Assembly (NCBI RefSeq): GCF_904846185.1
Contig: NZ_CAJGZQ010000003.1
Coordinates: 1 to 64,000, forward strand
Direction of reading: 5' to 3'
DNA: 64,000 nucleotides
DNA from: Psychrobacter immobilis
GTDB taxonomy: Bacteria; Pseudomonadota; Gammaproteobacteria; Pseudomonadales; Moraxellaceae
Below are positions 48,716-57,729 of the stretch, in pieces. The translations under genes were made by a program, and so were the position numbers. Below the pieces are notes generated by a model, which saw nothing but the letters and a program-made list of their open reading frames with translations, did no database searches and was not told the origin of the DNA. How positions within the stretch are numbered: the first letter of the stretch is position 1; every line of letters begins with the position of its first letter.

Positions 48716-48759
48716 AGCAAGAGCGAAATACTACTGTCAACTCAGTCGATGAGCGCTTA

Positions 48760-48783
48760 TTAATAGATACGTTAATAGACACG
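48760..48783. repeat. 2 x 12-bp tandem repeat upstream of rpoZ
   Basis: ttaatagatacg followed by ttaatagacacg, 45 bp past the gmk stop. Confidence 0.7.
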
Positions 48784-48813
48784 CAAAAAGCAACTACGCG
48801 GCTGGGCAAAAAA

Positions 48814-48822
48814 TGCTATAAT
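48814..48822 (+). promoter_or_regulatory. extended -10 promoter for rpoZ-spoT
   Basis: tgctataat is a perfect extended -10 (TGn-TATAAT). No good -35 is seen, as is normal for this class. The expected start is about 48829, 84 bp before rpoZ. Confidence 0.6.
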
Positions 48823-48912
48823 GTCTCGCTATCCCCCTTTATATTTTGATATTATTTTTATTGAGTGGCGGGCAAGCTCCGTGACTAATAAAAACAACCG
48901 AGGTAGCTACAT

Positions 48913-49173
48913 ATGGCACGAGTGACGATTGAAGATTGTTTGGATAATGTTGATAATCGCTTTGAACTGATTTTGGTGGCAAGCAAACGCGCACGTCAAT
49001 TGGCCAAAGGTATCGCAGAACCATTGGTTGATGTGGATAATGACAAGCCTACGGTATTGGCATTGCGTGAAATCGCTGCTGGTAAAATCACTCGCGATAT
49101 CCTAAATCAGCCAGAGCACAACTTTGCCACCAGTTCATTAGATTTGGCACTGTCAGGCGATCATGGTTTTTAA
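48913..49173 (+). CDS. rpoZ: RNA polymerase omega subunit
   Basis: An 86-residue omega: [31 protein letters not shown] and [12 protein letters not shown] are the family signature. A gaggtag ribosome site precedes the ATG. A terminator follows at 49282-49306, so most transcripts may end before spoT. Confidence 0.96.
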   Translation: MARVTIEDCLDNVDNRFELILVASKRARQLAKGIAEPLVDVDNDKPTVLALREIAAGKITRDILNQPEHNFATSSLDLALSGDHGF

Positions 49174-49578
49174 GACACTGTATTATTAAGATACAGCATT
49201 GAAGATTTGTCGTATGAAGCCTATAAAGCTAACCACTGCCTTATAAGACAAATCCACACAGTGATGACATATTGACGAGAGACCACAGCATAGGCTGTGG
49301 TTTTTTGGTTGTAATGGCTGGTTGCTGTGATATTGCTTTGACTGTTTTAGTCACCATTTATACCTGAAAACCTACCATTGAGTTAGAATTTCTAAATTTT
49401 TATAGCACCTGTTCGCTTAGCAGTTGACATTGAATGCGATTTACGATTAATTAGAGGATGGTCTACCTATTTTTTTCTCGAAATTTTTTATATTTATAGT
49501 ATTCCAGCATTCATTCAGTCACCATTTACCCGATAGACAGTCAGGCAAACAGGTAATGGAAAATAGGATCGTTACTTT
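49174..49578. other. intergenic region, rpoZ / spoT
   Basis: About 405 bp. It contains the rpoZ terminator and then AT-rich sequence that must hold any separate spoT promoter. An imperfect inverted repeat ctgtat / atacag lies near 49178-49196. No gene is seen. Confidence 0.5.
49282..49306 (+). terminator. rpoZ terminator
   Basis: Arms accacagc / gctgtggt with a 4-base loop, followed by T6. Confidence 0.85.
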
Positions 49579-51777
49579 ATGAGTCAAACCTTACCCAAAC
49601 TCAGCCATCATTTAGTCGATGAGGCTCAATATAATTTACTGCGCTCAGTAGGTTACCTAACTGCTGCTGAACGCCGTGATATTATTGATGCCTGTGAGTT
49701 CGGTGATATTGCGCACATCAAAGATAAGCGTAAATCAGGAGAGCCTTATATCACCCACCCGATTGCGGTGGCCGAGATACTGGCAGGTTTTCGTTTGGAT
49801 CGAGATACGATTATTGCAGCGATTTTGCATGATACGGTCGAAGACACCGAGGTGAGCGATGAGCAGATTGAGCAGCGCTATGGCAAAATAGTGGCGAGAC
49901 TGGTCGACGGTGTGACTAAGCTAAAGTCGTCCTCACACAATAAACAGCAAAACAAAGCAGCCACCTTTCATAAAATTTTGACAGCCACCCTTGCCGACCC
50001 ACGCGTATTGATTATTAAGCTTGCTGACCGCTTACATAATATGTCGACACTAGATGCGGTACGCCCCGAAAAACAACGCACCACAGCACAAGAAACGTTG
50101 GACTTTTATGTGCCGTTTGCGCGGCTAATGGGTCTCAATGATATTGCCGATTATATTGAGGTGCTCTGTTACCGTAACCTTGATTCTGACATGTACAACA
50201 AACTTTCTGACAAGCTACTACAGCACGGGCTTGGGCGTAACTTTCAAAGAGAGGCCATACATCGCTATTTAAGTATTGTCCTCAATAATTTGGGGTTGAA
50301 TGGTCTGGTCAAAGTTTTAGACAATCGCGTGGTCATCTACCGTCAGTTTTTCCGCAATCGCGGTGAAATCAACGCTCTGCTCCGTCATTATGCCTTTGAG
50401 ATTGTCCTCGATAATGTCGAAGCCTGTGACAAGCTGGCCTATTACTTAATTAAAAAATACCAGATTGATGATTCTCATATCGCTGATAATATTCGTCGTC
50501 CGCTACCGGGTGGCAATCAGTCGCTCACGCTTATCTATGAGCGCGATAACGATGTCGTCAAAGTGACGATTTTGACCAAGCAAATGCAAAGCGCAGCGCG
50601 GCTTGGTGTCATCGGTGCAGAGCATGCCTCAGACGTTAGCCAATCGGTTATCCAAGCCTCATTACGCAATATGAAAGACTTGGTCGATGAAGACAGCTTA
50701 GATGAAAATAGCCCAGACTTTTCAGCGGCAGTCTCTACCATTAATGAGCTGATGGATTACCTACACTCCAGTAAAATCATCTGCTATAGTCCAAAGGGTC
50801 GCGCTTATGAGCTACCACAAGGCGCAACCGCACTAGACTTTGCTTACGCTGTCGGACCGATGGTCGGCAATGTAGCCGTTGGCGCCAATATCGATGGCAA
50901 AAAAGCCAAACTTGGCACAGTCGTTAAGAATGGGCAGCTGGTTGAAATAGAAGTCAATAGCCACTCAGAACCAAAAGCAGAATGGCTAGGATTTGTCGTG
51001 ACCAATAAAGCGCGTGAAGAGATTTTGCGTTGGTTTAAAGACTTGTCTCCTGCTGATAAGCAACACCATGGTCAACAAGCCTTAGATCGGGCGCTAAAAA
51101 CCTATCAAAAAAGTCTCGATGACTTAACCGATAGTGATTGGAAAAACCTCACTGAATGGCGTGGCTTGACCGAAAAATCCGAACTATTCGAGCAAATAAG
51201 CTCTGGTACGTTATTACCACAGCTGGTAGTAACTCGCTTGTTTAGCGATGAAGTCAATGATTTGCAAGCACAAGAACACAGCGATGATATGACCCAACCA
51301 CAGCAGCTGATAGTCAATGCGTCTGGGGTTGAGCTTGATTTTGCCAATTGTTGTCATCCTATTTATGGTGACCCTATTGTCGGTCACTTGTCCCGTCACG
51401 GTCTGGTTGTTCATCGACACAAGTGCTTTTCACTTGACGATATTCGTAAAGACAATCCTTATCAGGTTATACAACTGCGCTGGCGTAATGACAAGGCCGT
51501 AAAACAAGGTGACGCTGGCGAGCATGACATAAAAAATACCGGAAAGATTCGCTTTCCAGCTTATTTAAAGCTATCTATTGCCCTCAGCGACGAACAAATT
51601 ACTGAAGTCATCTATCATTTACGCCAATTAAATATCGGGGTAGAAAAAGTAGACGTGCGCAGTAGTGATACCATCATTCATATCATCGTTCGTAGCCGCA
51701 ATCATCTAGCACAAGGCATTCGCGAACTACGCTCCTTGCTAGGTTTTCCAAATATCATCAGGCTGTATCAGCTGTAG
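49579..51777 (+). CDS. spoT: SpoT (p)ppGpp hydrolase with degenerate synthetase domain
   Basis: A 732-residue long RSH protein. Hydrolase residues are complete: Arg51, His60 (YITHP), His84-Asp85 and Glu88-Asp89 (LHDTVEDT), Asp150 and Asn154 (KLADRLHNM). The synthetase region (about 250-345) is eroded: the catalytic Asp/Arg block reads LLRHYAFEIV, the GYQSxH motif reads GGNQSLT, and the ExQIRT motif reads VKVTILT. The TGS domain (about 395-460, YSPKGRAYELPQGATALDFAY), the zinc-finger-like CCHPIYGDP and the C-terminal ACT domain are intact. It is therefore predicted to be hydrolase-only, as known for Acinetobacter SpoT; a separate RelA would be the synthetase. Confidence 0.93.
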   Translation: MSQTLPKLSHHLVDEAQYNLLRSVGYLTAAERRDIIDACEFGDIAHIKDKRKSGEPYITHPIAVAEILAGFRLDRDTIIAAILHDTVEDTEVSDEQIEQRYGKIVARLVDGVTKLKSSSHNKQQNKAATFHKILTATLADPRVLIIKLADRLHNMSTLDAVRPEKQRTTAQETLDFYVPFARLMGLNDIADYIEVLCYRNLDSDMYNKLSDKLLQHGLGRNFQREAIHRYLSIVLNNLGLNGLVKVLDNRVVIYRQFFRNRGEINALLRHYAFEIVLDNVEACDKLAYYLIKKYQIDDSHIADNIRRPLPGGNQSLTLIYERDNDVVKVTILTKQMQSAARLGVIGAEHASDVSQSVIQASLRNMKDLVDEDSLDENSPDFSAAVSTINELMDYLHSSKIICYSPKGRAYELPQGATALDFAYAVGPMVGNVAVGANIDGKKAKLGTVVKNGQLVEIEVNSHSEPKAEWLGFVVTNKAREEILRWFKDLSPADKQHHGQQALDRALKTYQKSLDDLTDSDWKNLTEWRGLTEKSELFEQISSGTLLPQLVVTRLFSDEVNDLQAQEHSDDMTQPQQLIVNASGVELDFANCCHPIYGDPIVGHLSRHGLVVHRHKCFSLDDIRKDNPYQVIQLRWRNDKAVKQGDAGEHDIKNTGKIRFPAYLKLSIALSDEQITEVIYHLRQLNIGVEKVDVRSSDTIIHIIVRSRNHLAQGIRELRSLLGFPNIIRLYQL

Positions 51778-51790
51778 TGCTGGTAATAAG

Positions 51791-51846
51791 GTGTAGTGCA
51801 CGTGGTGTAGTGCACGTGGTGTAGTGCACGTGGTGTAGTGCGCGTG
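51791..51846. repeat. 4 x 14-bp tandem repeat after spoT
   Basis: Three perfect copies of gtgtagtgcacgtg and a fourth with one change. A related tgtagtgc overlaps the spoT stop at 51775-51780. Confidence 0.92.
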
Positions 51847-52057
51847 ATACATTGCCACCAACACTCACTCAATAGAACATTGAATAATGGATTTAGAAAA
51901 TTTTAGAAAGACCTGAAATAATGATAAACTGTGTTTTTTGATTTTTAGCAAATAAACGTAGAGCGTGTCATCATTTGCACGATGAAAAATGAAATGTAAA
52001 TGATGAATAATGCGCCCTTACCTACCAAACCAGAAAAAGATAAAAAGGATATATAAT

Positions 52058-52438
52058 ATGACTCGTCAAACCATTCAAACTGATAAAGCACCTGCTGCCG
52101 TTGGTACTTATTCGCAAGCCGTCAAAGTCGGTAACACCGTCTATATTTCAGGACAACTGGGTTTTGACCCTGATACCATGGAATTAAAAGAAGGTTTTAA
52201 AGCACAGGCTGAGCAAGTGTTCGAAAATATCAAAGCCATCTGTGAAGCGGCTGGTGGCAGCTTAAATGACGTGGTTAAATTTAACGTGTCATTAACAGAT
52301 TTGAGTGATTTTGCTGTTTTAAACGAAGTATTCGTTGCCAATCTAAGCGAGCCATATCCTGCTCGTGCAGCCGTCCAAGTAGCAGCGTTACCTAAAGGCG
52401 GTGTGGTCGAGATTGAGTCAATTTTATATATTGAGTAA
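52058..52438 (+). CDS. ridA: RidA-family reactive intermediate deaminase
   Basis: A 126-residue RidA. MTRQTIQTDKAPAAVGTYSQ start, VYISGQLGFDP, the catalytic-arginine segment PARAAVQVAALPKGG and a C-terminal VEIESI. It hydrolyses 2-aminoacrylate and related imines. The start at 52058 has an aaaagg site; the open frame from 52010 was not used. It follows spoT, as in related genera. Confidence 0.93.
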   Translation: MTRQTIQTDKAPAAVGTYSQAVKVGNTVYISGQLGFDPDTMELKEGFKAQAEQVFENIKAICEAAGGSLNDVVKFNVSLTDLSDFAVLNEVFVANLSEPYPARAAVQVAALPKGGVVEIESILYIE

Positions 52439-52540
52439 ATGAAGCAATATCATCATGTAAATGGTGAGGCTTAATACATAGACGTACTTAATTCTCCAGT
52501 CGTTACGTCAAAAAAGCCACTGCTAAAAAGTAATGCCAGA

Positions 52541-52570
52541 GTAAGCCCAAATAACACTATTTGGGCTTAC
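52541..52570. repeat. 13-bp-arm inverted repeat after ridA
   Basis: gtaagcccaaata and its exact complement with a 4-base loop (acac). No U-tract follows on the plus strand, so it is a weak terminator at best. It lies about 100 bp past the ridA stop. Confidence 0.7.
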
Positions 52571-52600
52571 TGCTATTATTCTTATCAATATTACAATCCA

Positions 52601-52660
52601 GTTATCCAAAAGCTGGTTATCTAAAAACTGTTTATCCAAAAAACATTTACCTGAAACTGG
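52601..52660. repeat. 4 x 15-bp imperfect tandem repeat before priA
   Basis: gttatccaaaagctg, gttatctaaaaactg, tttatccaaaaaaca and tttacctgaaactgg in succession, ending 11 bp before the priA ATG. Confidence 0.75.
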
Positions 52661-52671
52661 GAACGCATTCT

Positions 52672-54957
52672 ATGTTGGTACAAGTTGCTCTACCCGTGCC
52701 CCTTTATCGGGTATTTGACTATAGCGTACCAGCAGATATAAACGCCTTATCAAGCCCTTCTTTACCCCATATTGGCTGCCGTGTCGAAGTATCCTTTGGT
52801 CGTCAAACTTTAATCGGTATCGTCGTTGCTCATATTCCAGAAGCAAATAGCAGCGTGCCACTTAATAAGCTAAAACCTATCAATAAATGCTTGGATGCTG
52901 AGCCTATTTTAGAGACCAGTATGCTAAAGCTGGCACATTGGCTGGCGCGTTATTACCACTACCCGCTTGGTGACGTTTTAGCAGTCATGCTGCCAACTCT
53001 CGTTCGTCAAGGTAAGCCGCTGGATTTACTGATTACCCATTGGCGAATTTTTCCGCATGCAAGCGACGATGACTTTCGTACCAACGCCAAAAAGCAAAAA
53101 CAACAATTTGATATGCTTAAGCTGCATGGCGAGCGCGGCGCGAGTGAAGATGTTTTATTACTAGAGGGCATGGAGCGGAGTTTTTTAAAGGCGCTTGAAG
53201 ACAAAGGTTTAATCGAGCGCTATATTCAGACCAAACAATCACCTGCGCCTGTTAAATTAGCAAAAATGCCCCTTGATCTCAATGACGAGCAACAACTCGC
53301 CGTTACCGCCATTATTGCGGCTCATGAAGCCAAGCGCTACACGGGATTTTTATTAAATGGCATCACTGGTAGTGGCAAGACAGAAGTCTATCTGCAAACG
53401 ATGCAAGCCGTATTGGAAGCTGGCAAGCAGATATTGATTTTGGTACCAGAGATTGGATTGACACCGCAAACGCGCGCGCGTTTCGCCAGTCGCTTTGCCG
53501 CTCATATTGTCTTATTGCATTCTGGCATGAATAATACTCATCGCTTACAAGGCTGGCAAGACTGCCGTACGGGTCACGCTCAAATCATTATTGGGACACG
53601 CTCAGCGGTGCTATATCCTTTTGCAGATTTGGGCTTAATTGTCGTTGATGAAGCGCATGATGGCTCTTATAAGCAGCAAGATACCTTGCGATATCATGCC
53701 GCCGACGTGGCACTTTATCGCGGACTACAAGCCAATATCCCTGTCGTACTGGGTACGGCGACGCCATCTCTTGAGCATCTAAAACTGGTCGATGACGGTA
53801 AGCTGGTGGAGTGCCAACTGCAAACTCGTCCCGGTAATGCGAAGCTTGCGACCATGCAGCTGATTGATGCGCGCCTGCAAAGTACTCATCAACAAACGAC
53901 GGACGACGGCGCGCGCTATGATACTGGGCTGACCGATGCGCTTATTGGGGCAATACGGCAAACGCTAGAAGCGGGCGATCAAGTATTAATATTTTTAAAC
54001 CGTCGCGGCTATGCGCCAGTTTTGCTATGCGAAGCTTGCGGTTGGCAGGCAGATTGTCCGCGCTGCGACGCGCATTTAACCGTTCATTACAATAGCCATT
54101 CCCAACACAACGCTTATAGTAGCTCCTATCTAAAATGCCACCACTGCGACTGGCAAGCTTATATTCCAAAAGTTTGCCCTGATTGTGGCAGTCAAAATTT
54201 GGATGCCAAAGGGATGGGCACGACAAGGCTCAGCGAAAACCTGCATGCGATTTTTGCCAATCCGCAAACCAGCAAAGAGCTATATCCCATTATCCAAATC
54301 GATCGCGATACCACCAGGCGTAAAGACAGCTGGGAGAATATCTATCAGCGTATCAATCAAGGCAATCCTGCCATCTTGGTTGGCACGCAAATGGTCGCCA
54401 AAGGTCATCATTTCCCCAATGTTACGCTTGTCTGCTTGCCAAACGCCGATCGTGGTTTCTTGTCCGCCGACTTTCGCTCGCCGGAACATACTGCGCAATT
54501 GATGGTTCAGGTGGCTGGGCGTGCCGGTCGCGGTGATAAATCTGGTCGTGTACTCATTCAAACGCTGCAACCAGATAATGAGCTGCTATTAAAACTGGTC
54601 AAAGATGGTTATTTGTCTTTTGCTCGTGAGCTATTGCAAGAGCGTAAAATGATGGGTTTACCGCCACACAGTCATGCTGCCCTGATACGCTGTGAAGGTA
54701 AAACCCTTGCTGCCACGACCCAAGCCCTTAAAGATGCCATCGCCATTCTGCCAAATGGACATAATCTCGCCGTACTAGGACCTATCGATGCACCAATGAG
54801 TAAAAAGAACAGTCGCTACCACGTACAACTGCTACTTTTAGGCAAAAATCGACAACAATTACACCATGTATTAAACCAATGGTGGCAGCCTGTACTTGCC
54901 CTTCCAAGCGCCAAATATCTGAAGCTGACTCTGGATATTGACCCTGTTGGCTGGTAA
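52672..54957 (+). CDS. priA: primosomal protein N' (replication restart helicase)
   Basis: A 761-residue PriA. The start is the ATG at 52672 (MLVQVALPVPLYRVFDY), the family-typical N-terminus; a TTG frame 37 codons upstream only translates the repeats. Then a 3'-DNA-binding domain, Walker A GITGSGKTEVY, DEAH box VVDEAHDGS, the zinc-binding CEACGWQADCPRCD and CHHCDWQ...CPDCG cysteines, and helicase motifs VAGRAGRGDKSGRV. It restarts stalled replication forks. Confidence 0.95.
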   Translation: MLVQVALPVPLYRVFDYSVPADINALSSPSLPHIGCRVEVSFGRQTLIGIVVAHIPEANSSVPLNKLKPINKCLDAEPILETSMLKLAHWLARYYHYPLGDVLAVMLPTLVRQGKPLDLLITHWRIFPHASDDDFRTNAKKQKQQFDMLKLHGERGASEDVLLLEGMERSFLKALEDKGLIERYIQTKQSPAPVKLAKMPLDLNDEQQLAVTAIIAAHEAKRYTGFLLNGITGSGKTEVYLQTMQAVLEAGKQILILVPEIGLTPQTRARFASRFAAHIVLLHSGMNNTHRLQGWQDCRTGHAQIIIGTRSAVLYPFADLGLIVVDEAHDGSYKQQDTLRYHAADVALYRGLQANIPVVLGTATPSLEHLKLVDDGKLVECQLQTRPGNAKLATMQLIDARLQSTHQQTTDDGARYDTGLTDALIGAIRQTLEAGDQVLIFLNRRGYAPVLLCEACGWQADCPRCDAHLTVHYNSHSQHNAYSSSYLKCHHCDWQAYIPKVCPDCGSQNLDAKGMGTTRLSENLHAIFANPQTSKELYPIIQIDRDTTRRKDSWENIYQRINQGNPAILVGTQMVAKGHHFPNVTLVCLPNADRGFLSADFRSPEHTAQLMVQVAGRAGRGDKSGRVLIQTLQPDNELLLKLVKDGYLSFARELLQERKMMGLPPHSHAALIRCEGKTLAATTQALKDAIAILPNGHNLAVLGPIDAPMSKKNSRYHVQLLLLGKNRQQLHHVLNQWWQPVLALPSAKYLKLTLDIDPVGW

Positions 54958-55168
54958 CTTCTCACTATTACTCTTTAAACCCAATTAATCTGCTGTAGCT
55001 CGCCGTTAATAAAGAAGGTTATTCAAAATAGCTCATTCATCGTTTACTGCCTAGATACAGCAAGCGTTTATTAAATATGCTAAATTCTTTATATCTGGCT
55101 AGTCCGCGAACAGCAAGCCCAGCCTTATAAGCAATCAAATTTCCTCTTCTGTCATTCTGAGTGTTGTT

Positions 55169-56359
55169 ATGAGTCAAAATAAATCAAACGCTGAACAAGG
55201 CAACCATTCTCATCAGAATGATACTGTTAATGTGGCTAACCATCTGCATAAAGAGGATGAGAGCAACTACACTCATGACAATCAAGCCACTCACGATCAC
55301 GATGAACACTTAGAGCAAACAACAGCCCCGCGAGATACCAAGGGCTATCAGCGCACCTTGCTGTTTAGCTTTATCATTATCACAGGCTATATGTTTATTG
55401 AAGCCATCGGTGGCTGGCTGACTGGAAGTTTGGCGCTATTATCTGATGCAGGTCACATGCTAAGTGATGCAATCGCACTTGGCGCGACGTTAATGGCCTT
55501 TAAGATTGGTGAAAAAGCAGCCACTCATCAAAAGACGTTTGGTTATAAACGCTTTGAGATTTTAGTCGCAACAGTCAATGGTGCGACGCTGGTCATTATT
55601 GCGCTAATGATTTTTTATGAGGCGATTAAGCGCTTTAATTCACCGCCTGAAATTGCTACCCAAGGCATGCTTATCGTTGCTACTATCGGTATGTTGGTCA
55701 ATATTTTGGTTGCGTGGCTGATGCATCGAGGCAGTCGCGGCGAAGATGCACATGGTCACAGTCATGCTGGTAGTCATAAAGATAGTCTTGAAGACACTCA
55801 AGGAAAAAATGCGGGTAAAAAACCAGTCAATCTTAATATGCAAAGCGCTTACCTGCATGTATTGAGTGACTTAATGGGTTCGGTTGCCGCTATTATTGCC
55901 GCGCTTTTGATGATGAGCTTCGGCTGGATTTGGGCGGATGCAGCGGCCTCGGTGATTGTCGCGATACTGATATTATTTAGTGGTTATCGCGTCGTGCGTG
56001 ATTCCGTACATATTTTGATGGAAGGCACGCCAGAAGGCATATCCTTAGTGGATGTCGAAAAAAAACTGCTTACCCATCCGCAAGTACAAGAAGTCCATGA
56101 TTTGCATGTTTGGAGTATTACCAGTGGTCTAAATGCCTTGTCTTGTCACGTCGTTGTCGATGGCGAGATCAGTATTCATGAATCCAGCATATTGATTGCC
56201 AATTTAGAACAAAGCTTGCTTACGCTTGGTATCCATCATGCCACCATTCAGGTAGAAAGCGCATCACATCCGCAGACTGAGGCACATAGCGATGCGCTGG
56301 TCTGCGACATCTCAGAACAACAAGCAGAGGGCAATAATCATATTGGTCACAATCATTAA
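55169..56359 (+). CDS. CDF-family zinc/cation exporter
   Basis: A 396-residue cation diffusion facilitator. The His/Asp-rich N-terminus (NHSHQND, HDNQATHDHDEH) is cytoplasmic. Six helices follow, with the metal sites in LLSDAGHMLSDA (helix 2) and HVLSDLMGS (helix 5); a His-rich loop (HGHSHAGSH) lies between helices 4 and 5, and a cytoplasmic C-terminal domain contains VHDLHVWSITSG. This matches CzcD/ZitB-type Zn2+/H+ antiporters. A His-rich loop usually senses or delivers zinc. Confidence 0.92.
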   Translation: MSQNKSNAEQGNHSHQNDTVNVANHLHKEDESNYTHDNQATHDHDEHLEQTTAPRDTKGYQRTLLFSFIIITGYMFIEAIGGWLTGSLALLSDAGHMLSDAIALGATLMAFKIGEKAATHQKTFGYKRFEILVATVNGATLVIIALMIFYEAIKRFNSPPEIATQGMLIVATIGMLVNILVAWLMHRGSRGEDAHGHSHAGSHKDSLEDTQGKNAGKKPVNLNMQSAYLHVLSDLMGSVAAIIAALLMMSFGWIWADAAASVIVAILILFSGYRVVRDSVHILMEGTPEGISLVDVEKKLLTHPQVQEVHDLHVWSITSGLNALSCHVVVDGEISIHESSILIANLEQSLLTLGIHHATIQVESASHPQTEAHSDALVCDISEQQAEGNNHIGHNH

Positions 56360-56949
56360 GCATAAGACATTGAAAATCAGACTTTGAAAGTCAGACATTA
56401 AACATTGAAAAGACCATTCTTCATTTAAATATCCATTTGAACGTCGCCTATGATTTGCGACATTTTATCAAGTGACGGCAATCATAACGCCGTATGCACC
56501 CAATTAGCCAAAGCGCTGTGATTAATCAGATACCTAACCCCAACGATAAGAATATGATTCAAATCCAAAACTCTCATGCGTCAGTCCTGATGTGCGTTAA
56601 ATAATCAGATGTCAAATAACCAGCTGCCATATATGACGCAAGCAGCAACCAAAATCCAAATAACCGCGCCAGTCCTGCCTCGAAAATCCTTAAAATTATT
56701 TTGCTAAAAATCTTCAATAATCCGCGCAACTTACTATCAGTTGGCTAATCATCGTGCATGAATTTAACTTCTTATGCGCCGACATAAACAGGCTTTATTT
56801 TAAATAAGCTTATATCACACCGATTTTTAGCATTGTAATAGCATGTTAAAAATGATGGGAAATTTAGCCGCACTGCCATATTTTTCATATAAATTCTGTA
56901 TACTTAAAGCTGAAACACCCAATTTACCATTAATGGATTATTTTCTGCC
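56360..56949. other. intergenic region, CDF / unknown gene
   Basis: About 590 bp. It begins with the 14-bp tandem repeat; the rest is AT-rich with no clear hairpin, RNA gene or ORF. An out-of-frame plus-strand ORF at 56843 only overlaps the next gene in another frame. Confidence 0.5.
56366..56407. repeat. 3 x 14-bp imperfect tandem repeat after the CDF gene
   Basis: gacattgaaaatca, gactttgaaagtca, gacattaaacattg, beginning 7 bp past the stop. Confidence 0.75.
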
Positions 56950-57654
56950 ATGTCGAGACGCTCAGCTCCTTTTGTTGCTCCAAGCCACATTGATGACCCT
57001 ATCTCAGCAGAGGGTAAAAAGCATGCCAAAGCATTGTTATCGACATTGCAAGAAGACATTGCTAGCTTTCGAGATGAGCAGTTTCCACCTGATATTTTAC
57101 GTCAAATTCGTGATATGCCAATTTATGAAGGCAATATCGCCGAAGTCCAAGCATATCAGCAGCGTTGGCATAATCTGCTTGAGCGCGCCATGGCGTTTTA
57201 TCCTGCGGCCAACCTACCGCCCGATCATCTGCCGCTACCAGCCAGTCTTGAGATACCGCAATTTATCTATCATGTGCAAAGGCTACATTTGACCAAGACC
57301 CGTGCAAAAGAATCCAAAAGCTTCGGTTCGGTCGGTGCGCTTACTGATAAGTGTGGTGACTATAGTGCTGATGAAATTGCGCGTATGAGTGCAGTATTCG
57401 ATAATGATGATGAGGCGCGTTTGGTGGCGCATCGTGAATTTATTGATTTGCGCGCCTATGTATTTTGCCGTGATAGCAAGGGCGAGATGCTGGAGCCTGA
57501 ACGCGTACGTTTTTATCGAACGGGTCTTATCGTCCATGCGCTGCCCGATTTCAAAATCGTAGACAGTCGCCAGACCCCGCGTAAGCGCCGTAACGATGCT
57601 TATAACAATCCACTTGCCGATAATGGTGTGTGGAAGATTTATCGTAAAAAATAA
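56950..57654 (+). CDS. conserved-looking protein of unknown function
   Basis: A 234-residue soluble protein. Mostly helical, Arg/Asp-rich, with no membrane segment or signal. Recognisable blocks: FPPDILRQIRDMPIYEGN, LPASLEIPQFIYHVQRLHL and a late LIVHALPDFKIVDSRQTPRKRR. No known family is recognised. Its regular composition and clean start (ATG, long open frame) suggest a real gene. It precedes the antiporter by 75 bp, same strand. Confidence 0.65.
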   Translation: MSRRSAPFVAPSHIDDPISAEGKKHAKALLSTLQEDIASFRDEQFPPDILRQIRDMPIYEGNIAEVQAYQQRWHNLLERAMAFYPAANLPPDHLPLPASLEIPQFIYHVQRLHLTKTRAKESKSFGSVGALTDKCGDYSADEIARMSAVFDNDDEARLVAHREFIDLRAYVFCRDSKGEMLEPERVRFYRTGLIVHALPDFKIVDSRQTPRKRRNDAYNNPLADNGVWKIYRKK

Positions 57655-57729
57655 CGTATGCTAAGATTTTTTATTTTTGCCATGCCCGTATTGTACCGCT
57701 TATTTTATCATGATTGCTAAGGATTCCAG

